Positions 1 to 8,414 of a stretch of 64,000 nt of DNA are shown piece after piece. How positions within the stretch are numbered: the stretch's first letter is position 1; each line of letters begins with the position of its first letter. Both the position numbers and the translations under genes were made by a program. The DNA is from Bacillota bacterium (GTDB taxonomy: Bacteria; Bacillota_I; Bacilli_A; RF39; UBA660), in assembly GCA_015059435.1 (NCBI GenBank), contig SVAJ01000001.1:701213-765212 (forward strand), written 5' to 3'. Below the pieces are notes generated by a model. The model had not been told where the DNA came from, made no database searches, and saw only the letters and a list, made by a program, of their open reading frames with translations.

Positions 1-1
1 T

Positions 2-193
2 GTAGAAAAATCATTTGCAGTACAAGCTGGTCGTGAATTAAGAGTTATTGTTAAACCAGATGAAGTTGATGATTTAGAAGCTCATAAGATAGCTCGTGAA
101 GTAAAAGAAAAAATCGAAGCTAATATGAAATATCCTGGAACTATTAAAATTACTGTAGTTCGTGAAACAAGAGCACAAGAGGAAGCTAAATAA
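2..193 (+). CDS. rny: RNase Y, C-terminal end (partial at window edge)
   Basis: Only the last 63 residues are present; the gene begins before the window. They read as the conserved tail of the membrane-anchored endoribonuclease RNase Y ([14 protein letters not shown], then [13 protein letters not shown] at the very end). RNase Y starts bulk mRNA decay in Bacillota. In B. subtilis its activity on operon mRNAs is tuned by the Y-complex that includes RicA, and a ricA-like gene lies at 38.4 kb. The stop codon lies inside a terminator hairpin. The family call rests on this short conserved tail. Confidence 0.93.
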   Translation, partial: VEKSFAVQAGRELRVIVKPDEVDDLEAHKIAREVKEKIEANMKYPGTIKITVVRETRAQEEAK

Positions 194-207
194 GCTTCTT
201 TTTTTTT
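182..207 (+). terminator. rho-independent terminator of rny
   Basis: Stem GAAGCT / AGCTTC with a 5-base loop, followed by nine T. The stop codon of rny falls within the hairpin. Confidence 0.8.
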
Positions 208-255
208 AGATTTTTTTATTTAAAATTATAATAATATATTTGAGGAGGTGATTTT

Positions 256-606
256 ATTCAAAAGAAAAATCGACTTTTTTTATTTTGGAAAATAGGTAAA
301 TATGTGTTTTTGATGCATAATAAGAAAGAAAATATTATTCCTTATATATCAAATTTTTATAGTTATAAATATGGACTTAATTATACTTTTTCTTATATTA
401 ATATCAATTATATGAAAATTTTTTATTTATATTTTCCTATCTATAATAAAGAGTTAGAAAAATTATCTTGGGATCATTATTTAGAATTAATTAAAATATC
501 TAATAGTAATGAGAGAAATTTTTATTATAAAGCAAGTGTCTTTTGTAATTTATCTAGTAGTGATATGTCATATCTTATTAATAATAACTTTTATAGTTTT
601 GTATAA
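256..606 (+). CDS. Small DUF1016 N-terminal (YhcG-like) protein, probable ATT start
   Basis: The C-terminal half carries LSWDHYLELIKISNSNER followed by FYYKASVFCNLSSS, which matches the start of the DUF1016_N/YhcG domain (LSW.HY..L..I.....R.FY...A....WS). Full YhcG proteins add a C-terminal PD-(D/E)XK nuclease domain. Here the protein stops after about 117 residues, so it is a stand-alone or remnant domain with no visible catalytic part. The only strong ribosome site (GAGGAGGTG at 242-250) sits 5 to 7 bases before an in-frame ATT at 256, and the frame is open from 244. A GTG at 304 has only a weak AGGT before it and would give 100 residues. The function is unknown. It is flanked by the rny terminator and a convergent terminator shared with RNase J. 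Confidence 0.6.
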   Translation: MQKKNRLFLFWKIGKYVFLMHNKKENIIPYISNFYSYKYGLNYTFSYININYMKIFYLYFPIYNKELEKLSWDHYLELIKISNSNERNFYYKASVFCNLSSSDMSYLINNNFYSFV

Positions 607-611
607 CAAAA

Positions 612-634
612 AAAGAGATATATTATCTCTTTAT
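612..634. terminator. bidirectional terminator between DUF1016-like gene and rnjA
   Basis: Perfect stem AAAGAGATA / TATCTCTTT with a 3-base loop, with A-rich and T-rich flanks on opposite sides. It serves both convergent genes and overlaps the rnjA stop codon. Confidence 0.7.
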
Positions 635-2296
635 ATCTAATATTATTGGTAGGATAATTGGTTTTCTACCAGTTAAATCATCTATGAATGGATATAAGCT
701 TTCAGTTATATCATTTTTTAATGTTGCGAATGTTGTTTTCTTTTCACTAAGTTTTTGAGTTATTACTTCGTTGGCTTTATCTTCTATTTTCTTAATTAGT
801 TCTTCATTTTCGTTTACTAAGATAAATCCTCTTGTAGTAATATTTGGTCTTATTAATAATTCACGACGTTTCATATCAACATTAACGATTACAACAAGTA
901 TTCCATCATTAGCCATTATCTTACGATCTTTTATAACTGCACTACCAATTTCACCGATTCTATTTCCGTCGACATATACATCTTGTCCGGAATAACTTTC
1001 TCCTCTTGTTATTACATGGTTTTTAATACTTAATGAATCACCATTTTTTAATATAAAGGTATTTTCTTTTGGTATTCCACAATTTATTCCAATATCTGCT
1101 TGACGTTTTAACATTCTATAATCACCATGGAATGGCATTATATATTTAGGTTTAATTAATCTAATCATTAATTTAATTTCTTCTTCGTTAGCATGTCCGG
1201 AAGTATGTAAGTCTACTAATGATTTATTTGTATAGACTTTTACTCCTTTTAAATATAGTTTATTAATTGTTTTAGCTATACTTAGTGCATTACCTGGAAT
1301 AGCACTTGATGAGAATATTACAACGTCATCTGGTCTTAATTTAATTTGTTTATGTGTTCCGTTTGATATTCTTGAAAGTGCAGCAAGTGGTTCACCTTGA
1401 GAACCAGTACAAAGAATTGTAACTTCGCTTGGTTTTAAATTATTTGCTTCTTCAGGTGTAATTAGTAATTCTTTGTGATCGATATATCCACCGTTGATAG
1501 AAATATTGATATTATTTTCCATACTTCTACCAAATACACATATTTTACGATTATGTTTATAACATGTTTCAAAAATATGTTTAACACGATAGATATTAGA
1601 TGCAAAAGTAGCGATTATAATACGACTATTTTTACAATTATCAAACATTTCTCCTAAAGTTTCATCAACTACTGATTCACTTGATGAGAATCCTTCATTT
1701 AAGGCATTTGTTGAATCACCAATAAGTAGGTCAACACCTTTTTCTCCAAGTGATGCCATTTTATATAAATTTGCCATTGGTCCAATTGGAGTTAGGTCAA
1801 ACTTATAGTCTCCAGTAGTAACAATTCTACCATCTGGTGTATTTATACTTATACCATGTGAATCTGGTACTGAGTGTGTAATTCTAAAAAATTCAACTTC
1901 TATTTCTTGAAATTTTAATCTAGTGTCTTCAGTGTATACGAATAGGTTGTCATATCTAATGTTTTTGTCAGCTAGTTTTACTGAAATTAATTCTTTGGCA
2001 TGATTTGGTGCATAAATTGCTGGAATATTAATACTTTGTAATAAGAATGGTATTCCACCAATATGATCTTCATGTCCATGTGTTATAAGTAAAGCTTTAA
2101 TTTTGTCTTCATTTTCTTTTAAGAAAGTAAAATCAGGTAAAACATAATCAATTCCCATAAGAGAACCTTCTGGGAAACTGACACCGGCATCAATAATAAC
2201 AATAGAGTCTTTATGCATTACACAATACATATTTTTTCCGACTTCTCCTAAACCACCTAAAACAACTAGTTTTGTTTCATTGGTTTTTTCTTTCAT
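623..2296 (-). CDS. rnjA: Ribonuclease J
   Basis: Metallo-beta-lactamase/beta-CASP ribonuclease of 557 residues, the usual RNase J length. Zinc ligands are visible: HGHEDH at about 73-78, H141 in ITHSVPDSHG, D163 in TTGDYK, and MPFHGDY in the beta-CASP part. RNase J combines 5'-to-3' exonuclease and endonuclease activities and acts in mRNA turnover and rRNA maturation in Bacillota. The ATG is preceded by GAAAGGAG. A minus-strand sigma-A promoter lies just upstream (2334-2362). It is a single-gene unit diverging from ftsY. RNase J1 and J2 cannot be told apart with certainty from one copy; the complete metal-binding set favours the active J1 type. Confidence 0.93.
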   Translation of the reverse strand: MKEKTNETKLVVLGGLGEVGKNMYCVMHKDSIVIIDAGVSFPEGSLMGIDYVLPDFTFLKENEDKIKALLITHGHEDHIGGIPFLLQSINIPAIYAPNHAKELISVKLADKNIRYDNLFVYTEDTRLKFQEIEVEFFRITHSVPDSHGISINTPDGRIVTTGDYKFDLTPIGPMANLYKMASLGEKGVDLLIGDSTNALNEGFSSSESVVDETLGEMFDNCKNSRIIIATFASNIYRVKHIFETCYKHNRKICVFGRSMENNINISINGGYIDHKELLITPEEANNLKPSEVTILCTGSQGEPLAALSRISNGTHKQIKLRPDDVVIFSSSAIPGNALSIAKTINKLYLKGVKVYTNKSLVDLHTSGHANEEEIKLMIRLIKPKYIMPFHGDYRMLKRQADIGINCGIPKENTFILKNGDSLSIKNHVITRGESYSGQDVYVDGNRIGEIGSAVIKDRKIMANDGILVVIVNVDMKRRELLIRPNITTRGFILVNENEELIKKIEDKANEVITQKLSEKKTTFATLKNDITESLYPFIDDLTGRKPIILPIILDIKR

Positions 2297-2333
2297 ATAA
2301 ACTCCTTTCTTTTATTAAAGAACTAACGAGAGA

Positions 2334-2362
2334 ATTATACTACAATTTTTTCATTTTGTCTA
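2334..2362 (-). promoter_or_regulatory. sigma-A promoter of rnjA
   Basis: Read on the minus strand: -35 TAGACA (2357-2362), 17-base spacer, -10 TATAAT (2334-2339). It sits about 40 bases upstream of the rnjA ATG. Confidence 0.65.
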
Positions 2363-2400
2363 TAGTAGTATAAATTAGAATGGTAAATTAATTTATTTTC

Positions 2401-2409
2401 TGATATAAT
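2401..2409 (+). promoter_or_regulatory. extended -10 promoter of ftsY
   Basis: TGATATAAT matches the TGnTATAAT extended -10. The -35 region is poor. It lies 18 bases before the ftsY start, giving a very short leader with AGGTGAT as ribosome site. Confidence 0.5.
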
Positions 2410-2426
2410 TTTTATAGGTGATATAA

Positions 2427-3443
2427 ATGGGATTTTTTAATAAAATAAAAGATATGTTTAAGAATGATTCTGTTAAAGAAGAAGTTTTAGATAATAAAGT
2501 AGAAGAAAAAAGTAATGATGACGTTAAAGTTTATGAAAAAGGTTTAACTAAGTCAAGAGAAGGTTTTGTTTCTAAATTAGCTAATTTAACTAATAAGTAT
2601 AGAACTATTAATGATCAATATTTTGATGAGTTAGAAGAAATTCTAATAATGGCTGATATTGGTGTTAATACAGTAATGGATTTTATTGATAGACTTAAAG
2701 ATAGAGTTGCTAAGGAAAAAATAGATGATCCTGAGCTTTTAAAAGAGATTATTGTTGATGAATTATTTATTATTTATGTTAATGATGAAGTTTTAGTTAA
2801 TAAAATTAATTTTAGTGATAATGGTCCAACAGTTGTTTTATTTGTAGGAGTTAATGGAGTAGGTAAAACTACTACAATTGGTAAAATTGCTTATCAGTTA
2901 AAGAATGAAGGTAAGAAAGTTTTGTTGGTAGGTGCAGATACGTTCAGAGCAGGTGCTGTTTCTCAACTTGATGAGTGGGGAAGTAAAATCGGTGTTGATT
3001 TTTATGGTAAAGACCAAGGTAGTGATCCTGCAAGCGTTGTATATGATGGATGTCAAAAAGCAGTTGAAGAAAAATATGATGTTGTGTTAGTAGATACAGC
3101 TGGTCGTTTACAAAATAAAGTTAATCTTATGAAAGAGTTAGAAAAGATTAATAGAGTAATTGGTCAGATTATAGAGGGTGGACCACATGAAACTTTATTA
3201 GTAATTGATGCTACTACTGGTCAAAATGGCATTAGTCAAGCTAATTCATTTAAAGAAATTACTAATATTACTGGAATTATACTTACTAAGTTAGATGGTA
3301 CAGCTAAAGGTGGTATAGTTTTAGCGATTAAAGAGAGTGTTGGTATTCCTGTTAAATATATTGGTCTTGGTGAAACTAAAGATGATTTACAGGTTTTTGA
3401 TATAGAAAAATATATATATGGCTTATTTAAAGATATGATGTAG
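2427..3443 (+). CDS. ftsY: Signal recognition particle receptor FtsY
   Basis: SRP GTPase that docks the ribosome-nascent chain-SRP complex at the membrane. It has 338 residues: an acidic/basic A region (1-40), the N helical bundle (about 45-130), and a G domain with the P-loop GVNGVGKTTT (141-150), GADTFRAG, DTAGRLQNK (about 222) and TKLDGTAKGG (about 287). FtsY rather than Ffh is called because the C-terminal methionine-rich M domain is absent and the N-terminal A region is present. The ATG follows AGGTGAT. It leads a run with a membrane protein and ylxM. Its partner Ffh is encoded at 6705, separated by a HerA-like ATPase gene. Confidence 0.96.
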   Translation: MGFFNKIKDMFKNDSVKEEVLDNKVEEKSNDDVKVYEKGLTKSREGFVSKLANLTNKYRTINDQYFDELEEILIMADIGVNTVMDFIDRLKDRVAKEKIDDPELLKEIIVDELFIIYVNDEVLVNKINFSDNGPTVVLFVGVNGVGKTTTIGKIAYQLKNEGKKVLLVGADTFRAGAVSQLDEWGSKIGVDFYGKDQGSDPASVVYDGCQKAVEEKYDVVLVDTAGRLQNKVNLMKELEKINRVIGQIIEGGPHETLLVIDATTGQNGISQANSFKEITNITGIILTKLDGTAKGGIVLAIKESVGIPVKYIGLGETKDDLQVFDIEKYIYGLFKDMM

Positions 3444-3451
3444 GTGATATT

Positions 3452-3817
3452 ATGAAAAAAGAAATTAGAAATGATGAAAAGAAAACTACAAAGAAAAAAG
3501 AAGTTAATAACGAAGTTAAAACTAAAAAAAATAAAGTAACTAAGAAAAAAGATAGTACTAAAAAGAATATTAATACTATTCATGCATTTAATATTTTATT
3601 TGTTGATATTCAAATAGTTATTACTGTACTTACAGTTATTTTAGCAATATTATTTATATTCAATCAAAAGTATATGACTTTATTTGAATTTAGTTTAGGA
3701 CTTAATTTATTAGTTATGGCATTTAATAATTATAAAATATATAAGAGGAGTAAATTAACTTTAATTTATGCTTTTGTTGGAGTAATGATACTTTTTCTTA
3801 TATTTCTAGGAGTTTAG
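3452..3817 (+). CDS. Small membrane protein with lysine-rich N-terminus
   Basis: 121 residues. The first 40 or so are strongly basic (repeated KK and KKK), followed by about three hydrophobic segments (roughly 50-67, 74-90 and 100-119). I do not recognise a family. It lies 8 bases after ftsY and 1 base before ylxM, so it is almost certainly co-transcribed with SRP-pathway genes. A role in membrane targeting, such as anchoring through the basic tail, is possible but rests only on position. Confidence 0.7.
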   Translation: MKKEIRNDEKKTTKKKEVNNEVKTKKNKVTKKKDSTKKNINTIHAFNILFVDIQIVITVLTVILAILFIFNQKYMTLFEFSLGLNLLVMAFNNYKIYKRSKLTLIYAFVGVMILFLIFLGV

Positions 3818-3818
3818 T

Positions 3819-4121
3819 ATGGAAGATGTAATATATTATAATGAATTATACGATTTATATGGTATGCTTCTTACTGATAAACAAAAAAAGTATTTTGAAG
3901 ATTATTACTTTAATAATTTAAGTCTAGGTGAGATGGCTGAATTATATGATGTAAGTCGTAATGCAATATTTAAACAAATTCATAATGTTGTTGATAAGCT
4001 TGTAGATTATGAATCTAAGCTTAATTTATATAAGAATAGACAAATTCTTTTGGAAATATCAGAAAAACTTACTGATAAAGAGTTAAAAGATAAATTAGAA
4101 GATATTATTAATAACTTCTAA
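3819..4121 (+). CDS. ylxM: YlxM-family helix-turn-helix protein (SRP operon)
   Basis: 100 residues with a sigma-70 region 4-like helix-turn-helix, NLSLGEMAELYDVSRNAIFK (about 31-50), and a charged helical tail. In Bacillota and mollicutes this family (YlxM/p13) sits next to ffh or ftsY and is thought to modulate the SRP system. Here it follows ftsY directly, with one base between the previous stop and its ATG, which supports the call. Its DNA or RNA target is not evident from sequence. Confidence 0.88.
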   Translation: MEDVIYYNELYDLYGMLLTDKQKKYFEDYYFNNLSLGEMAELYDVSRNAIFKQIHNVVDKLVDYESKLNLYKNRQILLEISEKLTDKELKDKLEDIINNF

Positions 4122-4140
4122 TTTTTATTTTGAAATTTTC

Positions 4141-4169
4141 TTGTAAAACATATAAAAAAAATGTATAAT
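4141..4169 (+). promoter_or_regulatory. sigma-A promoter of the HerA-like ATPase gene
   Basis: -35 TTGTAA (4141-4146), 17-base spacer, -10 TATAAT (4164-4169). The leader contains GATAGGGTAG and then AGAGGGG as ribosome site before the ATG at 4208. Confidence 0.7.
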
Positions 4170-4207
4170 CTATATATGATAGGGTAGAAGGAAAAAGAGG
4201 GGATTAT

Positions 4208-6634
4208 ATGTTTGATAAAATTGTTTATATTAGTGATCGTTCTGCTAATATAAGACTTAAAGACAGTGAAAATCTTGCTATAAATTTAATGAATCTTCAT
4301 CTTGTATTTGAAGATAAAGATAAGAAAGTTCTTGGAGAAGTAGATGATTTAGATAAAGATATAGTAAGTGCAAGATTCTTAGGAGAAATTGTTAATGGTA
4401 AATTAATAGGTGGTACTATCCGTAAACCTTCTTTGGATGCAACTATTAGAGTTATTGACAAAAGTGAAATTCCTATGATTGTAGGAGAGGATAAGGATGG
4501 TTATATAAGATTTGGAGTTAGTCCATTTTATAATGATTTTCCTGTATTCTTAGATGTTAATAATTTTTTTAGTAATCATTTTGCTATTTTTGGTAACAGT
4601 GGTTCTGGTAAGAGTTGTGGAGTATCTAGACTTTTTCAGAATATGTTTCATGATAAGAGATTATTTCCATATAAATCAAATATAGTTCTTTTTGATTCTT
4701 CTGGAGAATATTATAATGCTTTTTGTAACTTGAATACTATTGATCCTAATTATCATTATAGATTCTTTAGTACTAATGAAGTTGATGGTAAGGGAGAAAA
4801 ATTAAGAATTCCAATATGGTTATTGAATGCTACTGATTTAGCTCTTTTATTACAAGCTACTAGTCATTCTCAACTTCCAATAATTGAAAGAATGTTAAAA
4901 TTAGCACTTATTTTTTCTCAAAAAGAAGTAGATGCTGATAAATTTAAAAATCATTTAATTGCGAAAGCAATTATGACTATTTTATATACAAATGAGACAG
5001 CTCCTAATAAAAGAAATGAAATATTTTCTATATTAGCTAGTTGTTCTACACCACAGTTTAATTTAGAAGCTCCAGTAAAAGGAATTGGTTATACTAGAAA
5101 ATTTAGAGAATGTTTTTTAATAGATTCACATGGGCAATTCTCAGAAAGTGTTTTATTAACAGAATATGTATCTTCATTTATTAAAGATGAGTTTGATGAT
5201 TATGAACCTAAGGGTGGAGTATTCTATGATTTAACTACATTAGAAAAGGCTTTAAACTTTACTTTGATTAGTGAAGGATGGCTTAGAAATGAAAATACTT
5301 ATGGCGATGCAGTTACTATTAAAGTTAGACTTCATTCATTAATAGTTGGTGATAATGCTAAATACTTCGATGTTAAAGAGTATGTATCATTAGATGCTTA
5401 CTTATCTTCATTACTTATAAATAATGGACGTAAGTATCAAATGGTTAATATTAATTTTGATGATGTCGATGATGACTTTGCTAAAGTAATTACTAAGATT
5501 TATTCTAGATTAATGTTTGAATTTGCTAAGAATTTAAAAGATAGAGCGAGTATGCCTTTTCATATAGTAGTTGAAGAAGCTCATAGATATATTCAAAATG
5601 ATACTGATAGATTTTTAATTGGTTACAATATATTTGAACGTATTGCTAAGGAAGGTCGTAAATATGGGGTTATTTTGGGACTTATTTCTCAAAGACCTGT
5701 AGAACTTTCTGATACAGTTATTTCACAATGTTCTAACTTCTTAATATTTAAAATGAACCATCCTACAGATGTTGATTATATTAGAAAAATGGTTCCTAAT
5801 ATTAGTGATGAAATTATTGAAAAACAAAAAACTTTACAACCAGGTACTTGTTTAGGATTTGGAATGGGATTTAAAATACCATTAATTTGTAGATTAGAAA
5901 TGCCTGATCCAGCTCCATGGAGTGGTAACTGTAATGTTGTATCTATTTGGAAAGGTGAGGCTAGTAGTAATGTTTCTACAACAATTGTTGAAACTCCTAC
6001 TGTATCTGAAAATATTGTTCCTACTTTTGAGCCATCACAACTTGTTTCAAATGATGTAGCTCCTAGTCAAGCACTAGTTGATATAGTTGATGAAGATAAA
6101 AGCGTTCCTAATGTTAGTGGTAACATAAGTAACTTAGTTGATGGTATTGATAATAATATCACAACTTCTTTACCAGAGATAGGAAATGCTAATTCATTAG
6201 TAGATATTTCTGATAGTAGTTCTAGTACTGATAATACAGGGGTTGCTATACCTGATATAACGCCTAGTGATAATGTTGTTTCTTCTGATGTTGGTGGATT
6301 GAGTAATTTATCAATGTTAGATGAGGGGGAAGATGACGATTATGATGATGAAGATGATAATGATGACTATCAAGATTCATCTATAGTTGGTGTAAGTCAA
6401 TCTATTCCAACTGATTTAAAATTGGAAGATGATAATAAAGCAGATGTAAAATTTGATAATGGTGATATACCAAAACCATTAGTTGATATTATTGGTGATG
6501 GTGGTAATGATAGTGATAATAATAATATCGCTATGCCTACACTTACGCCATTATCTGATGATAGCGATAATAAAACTACTAGTTTACCTACTACCGATAC
6601 GGGCATTCCATTAGTAGCTTTATCAGATGAATAA
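4208..6634 (+). CDS. HerA/DUF87-like ATPase with long acidic disordered tail
   Basis: 808 residues. An N-terminal beta-rich region (about 1-115, like the HAS barrel of HerA-type ATPases) is followed by a RecA-like ATPase: Walker A GNSGSGKS at 129-136, Walker B with HIVVEEAHR near 452-460, and a later SQRP motif. HerA/FtsK-type ATPases pump or remodel DNA, often as hexamers with a nuclease partner; none is adjacent here. From about residue 590 the chain turns into a low-complexity Asp/Ser/Asn tail with at least five degenerate LVDI-type motifs (ALVDIVDED, NLVDGIDN, SLVDISDS, PLVDIIGDG, and the terminal PLVALSDE). The gene has its own promoter and terminator. The DNA-translocase role is inferred from fold only. 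Confidence 0.75.
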   Translation: MFDKIVYISDRSANIRLKDSENLAINLMNLHLVFEDKDKKVLGEVDDLDKDIVSARFLGEIVNGKLIGGTIRKPSLDATIRVIDKSEIPMIVGEDKDGYIRFGVSPFYNDFPVFLDVNNFFSNHFAIFGNSGSGKSCGVSRLFQNMFHDKRLFPYKSNIVLFDSSGEYYNAFCNLNTIDPNYHYRFFSTNEVDGKGEKLRIPIWLLNATDLALLLQATSHSQLPIIERMLKLALIFSQKEVDADKFKNHLIAKAIMTILYTNETAPNKRNEIFSILASCSTPQFNLEAPVKGIGYTRKFRECFLIDSHGQFSESVLLTEYVSSFIKDEFDDYEPKGGVFYDLTTLEKALNFTLISEGWLRNENTYGDAVTIKVRLHSLIVGDNAKYFDVKEYVSLDAYLSSLLINNGRKYQMVNINFDDVDDDFAKVITKIYSRLMFEFAKNLKDRASMPFHIVVEEAHRYIQNDTDRFLIGYNIFERIAKEGRKYGVILGLISQRPVELSDTVISQCSNFLIFKMNHPTDVDYIRKMVPNISDEIIEKQKTLQPGTCLGFGMGFKIPLICRLEMPDPAPWSGNCNVVSIWKGEASSNVSTTIVETPTVSENIVPTFEPSQLVSNDVAPSQALVDIVDEDKSVPNVSGNISNLVDGIDNNITTSLPEIGNANSLVDISDSSSSTDNTGVAIPDITPSDNVVSSDVGGLSNLSMLDEGEDDDYDDEDDNDDYQDSSIVGVSQSIPTDLKLEDDNKADVKFDNGDIPKPLVDIIGDGGNDSDNNNIAMPTLTPLSDDSDNKTTSLPTTDTGIPLVALSDE

Positions 6635-6655
6635 GCAGGTTTTACCTGCTTTTTT
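6634..6655 (+). terminator. terminator after HerA-like ATPase gene
   Basis: Stem AGCAGGT / ACCTGCT with a short T loop, then TTTTTT. It overlaps the last base of the stop codon. Confidence 0.85.
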
Positions 6656-6680
6656 AATTTACTTAAAATGTTTTTTTTTG

Positions 6681-6686
6681 TATAAT
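6681..6686 (+). promoter_or_regulatory. -10 element of ffh promoter
   Basis: TATAAT preceded directly by TG and a T run. A poor -35-like TTACTT lies about 16 bases upstream. The ffh start is 19 bases downstream. Confidence 0.45.
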
Positions 6687-6704
6687 ATATTTTAGGTGAT
6701 AAAA

Positions 6705-8012
6705 ATGTTTGAAAATTTAGGAGATCGTTTACAAAATGTAATCCATAAAGTAAAAGGTTATGGAAAGATAACAGAAGAAAATATTTCTGAAATGATGAGG
6801 GAGATTAGATTAGCTTTATTAGAGGCTGATGTTAACTATAAAGTAGTAAAAGAATTTACTAACACAGTAAAGGAAAAAGCTTTAGGAGAAGAAGTTCAAT
6901 CTAGTATTAATCCTGGTGATTTATTTGTTAAAATAGTTCATGATGAACTTACTGAGTTATTAGGTGGAGAAAATGTTCCGTTAAATATAAAGGGTAATCC
7001 TGCAATATTGATGTTGGTTGGACTTCAAGGTTCTGGTAAAACTACGACTATTGGAAAACTTTCTAATTTCTTAAGAAAAAAACATAGTAAAAAACCTTTA
7101 CTTGTAGCATGTGATATTTATAGACCAGCTGCTATTGAACAATTAATTCAAATAGGAAAACAACTTAATATTGAAGTATATAGTGAAGGTAAGAAAGATC
7201 CTGTGGAAATTTCTCGTAATGCAGTTAAATATGCTAAAGAAAATGGATTTGATTATGTTTTAATCGATACAGCTGGGCGTCTTCATATTGATGAGGCTCT
7301 TATGGATGAGTTAGACAATATTAAGAATGAAGTTAAACCAGAAGAAATTTTACTTGTAATTGATTCTATGATGGGACAAGATGCTATTAATGTTATTACA
7401 GGTTTTAATGATAAATTGCCTCTTACAGGTGTTATACTTACTAAATTAGATGGTGATACTAGAGGTGGTGTGGCACTTTCTGTTAGACATATTACTAATG
7501 TACCAATTAAGTTTATTGGTATATCAGAAAAACTAGATGGATTAGATACTTTTGATCCTGAAAGAATGGCTGGTAGAATTCTTGGTATGGGTGATATTGT
7601 TTCATTAGTTGAAAAAGCAACAGAAGCAATAGATGAAAAAGAAGCTGAAAGAACAGCTAAGAGAATGCAGCAAGGTAAATTTGATTTAGAAGATTTCTTG
7701 TCTACTATGAAGCAGATGAAAAAGTTAGGACCGCTTGAAAATTTAATAAAATTAATTCCTGGTGCTAAGAAGATGGGACTTAATGATATTAAAATTGATC
7801 CAAAACAAATGGCTCATATAGAAGCAATAGTTTTATCAATGACACCTAAGGAAAGACGTAATCCTGATATTATAAAAGCTAGTCGCAAAACTAGAATTGC
7901 TAAAGGTAGTGGTACTTCAGTACAAGAAGTTAACCGTTTATTACAGCAATTTGATCAAATGAAGAAAATGATGAAACAAATGAGTAATGGTAATTTTAAA
8001 ATGCCATTTTAA
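6705..8012 (+). CDS. ffh: Signal recognition particle protein Ffh (SRP54)
   Basis: SRP GTPase that binds signal peptides and 4.5S/scRNA and delivers nascent membrane proteins to FtsY. 435 residues: N domain (about 1-95), G domain with P-loop GLQGSGKTTT (about 106-115), DTAGRLHID (about 187), TKLDGDTRGG (about 245), and a methionine-rich M domain (about 295-435) ending KKMMKQMSNGNFKMPF. The ATG at 6705 is preferred over the GTG at 6696, because that GTG lies inside the AGGTGAT ribosome site. It forms its own unit between two hairpin terminators. No SRP RNA gene was recognised in the window. Confidence 0.97.
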   Translation: MFENLGDRLQNVIHKVKGYGKITEENISEMMREIRLALLEADVNYKVVKEFTNTVKEKALGEEVQSSINPGDLFVKIVHDELTELLGGENVPLNIKGNPAILMLVGLQGSGKTTTIGKLSNFLRKKHSKKPLLVACDIYRPAAIEQLIQIGKQLNIEVYSEGKKDPVEISRNAVKYAKENGFDYVLIDTAGRLHIDEALMDELDNIKNEVKPEEILLVIDSMMGQDAINVITGFNDKLPLTGVILTKLDGDTRGGVALSVRHITNVPIKFIGISEKLDGLDTFDPERMAGRILGMGDIVSLVEKATEAIDEKEAERTAKRMQQGKFDLEDFLSTMKQMKKLGPLENLIKLIPGAKKMGLNDIKIDPKQMAHIEAIVLSMTPKERRNPDIIKASRKTRIAKGSGTSVQEVNRLLQQFDQMKKMMKQMSNGNFKMPF

Positions 8013-8037
8013 AAGCATTCATGATGAATGCTTTTTT
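8012..8037 (+). terminator. terminator of ffh
   Basis: Stem AAGCATTC / GAATGCTT with loop ATGAT, then a run of T. Confidence 0.88.
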
Positions 8038-8059
8038 TGTGTCTAAAAATATTTTTTTA

Positions 8060-8068
8060 CATATTATA
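8060..8068 (+). promoter_or_regulatory. possible sigma-K-type -10 upstream of CotD-like gene
   Basis: CATATTATA fits the CATAnnnTA -10 of sigma-K promoters, 20 bases before the gene. No clear AC -35 element was found at the expected spacing. In AT-rich DNA such a match can arise by chance. Confidence 0.3.
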
Positions 8069-8087
8069 AATTAGAGGAGGTATTATA

Positions 8088-8414
8088 ATGTTTGAATCAG
8101 GTATGAATAACAATATTGAATTTGATTCTAATGTTGTTGGTAATAATAATGTTGTAGAAAATGATATGAATGTAGATATTAATATGATGAATAATGTAAA
8201 TAGTATGATGGGTGGGGGATGTCCTATGAGTGAACCAGTTCAAGAAAAATGTATTCATAAGACTATAGTTCATGAAGTTCCTCATGTTTGTCCTATTCAT
8301 ACTAGAATTATTAATCATCATGTATATAAACATACATATAGACCACGTTATACTTGTTCTGAAGAAAATACTGTTAGTAATATCCAATGTGGATCATGTT
8401 GTAATTTCCGTTAA
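8088..8414 (+). CDS. CotD-like spore coat protein
   Basis: 108 residues. The N-terminal 45 are rich in Asn, Met and Asp. The C-terminal half resembles B. subtilis CotD: a KTIVHEVPHVCPIHT segment, then INHHVYKHTY, with many His and Cys and a cysteine-rich end (CGSCCNFR). CotD is an inner-coat protein made late in the mother cell. The AGAGGAGG site is strong. A CATAnnnTA element lies just upstream. It sits alone between the ffh and rpoZ units. Together with cotE (38.8 kb) and spoVS (29.1 kb) it suggests a retained sporulation programme. A homologue with another role in a non-sporulating lineage cannot be excluded. Confidence 0.68.
   Translation: MFESGMNNNIEFDSNVVGNNNVVENDMNVDINMMNNVNSMMGGGCPMSEPVQEKCIHKTIVHEVPHVCPIHTRIINHHVYKHTYRPRYTCSEENTVSNIQCGSCCNFR

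Noticed and set aside
3236..3583. Open frame on the minus strand across ftsY and the next gene
   Set aside because: It is antisense to two well-supported genes, has no ribosome site, and its hydrophobic composition is the expected shadow of Lys/Asn-rich coding DNA.
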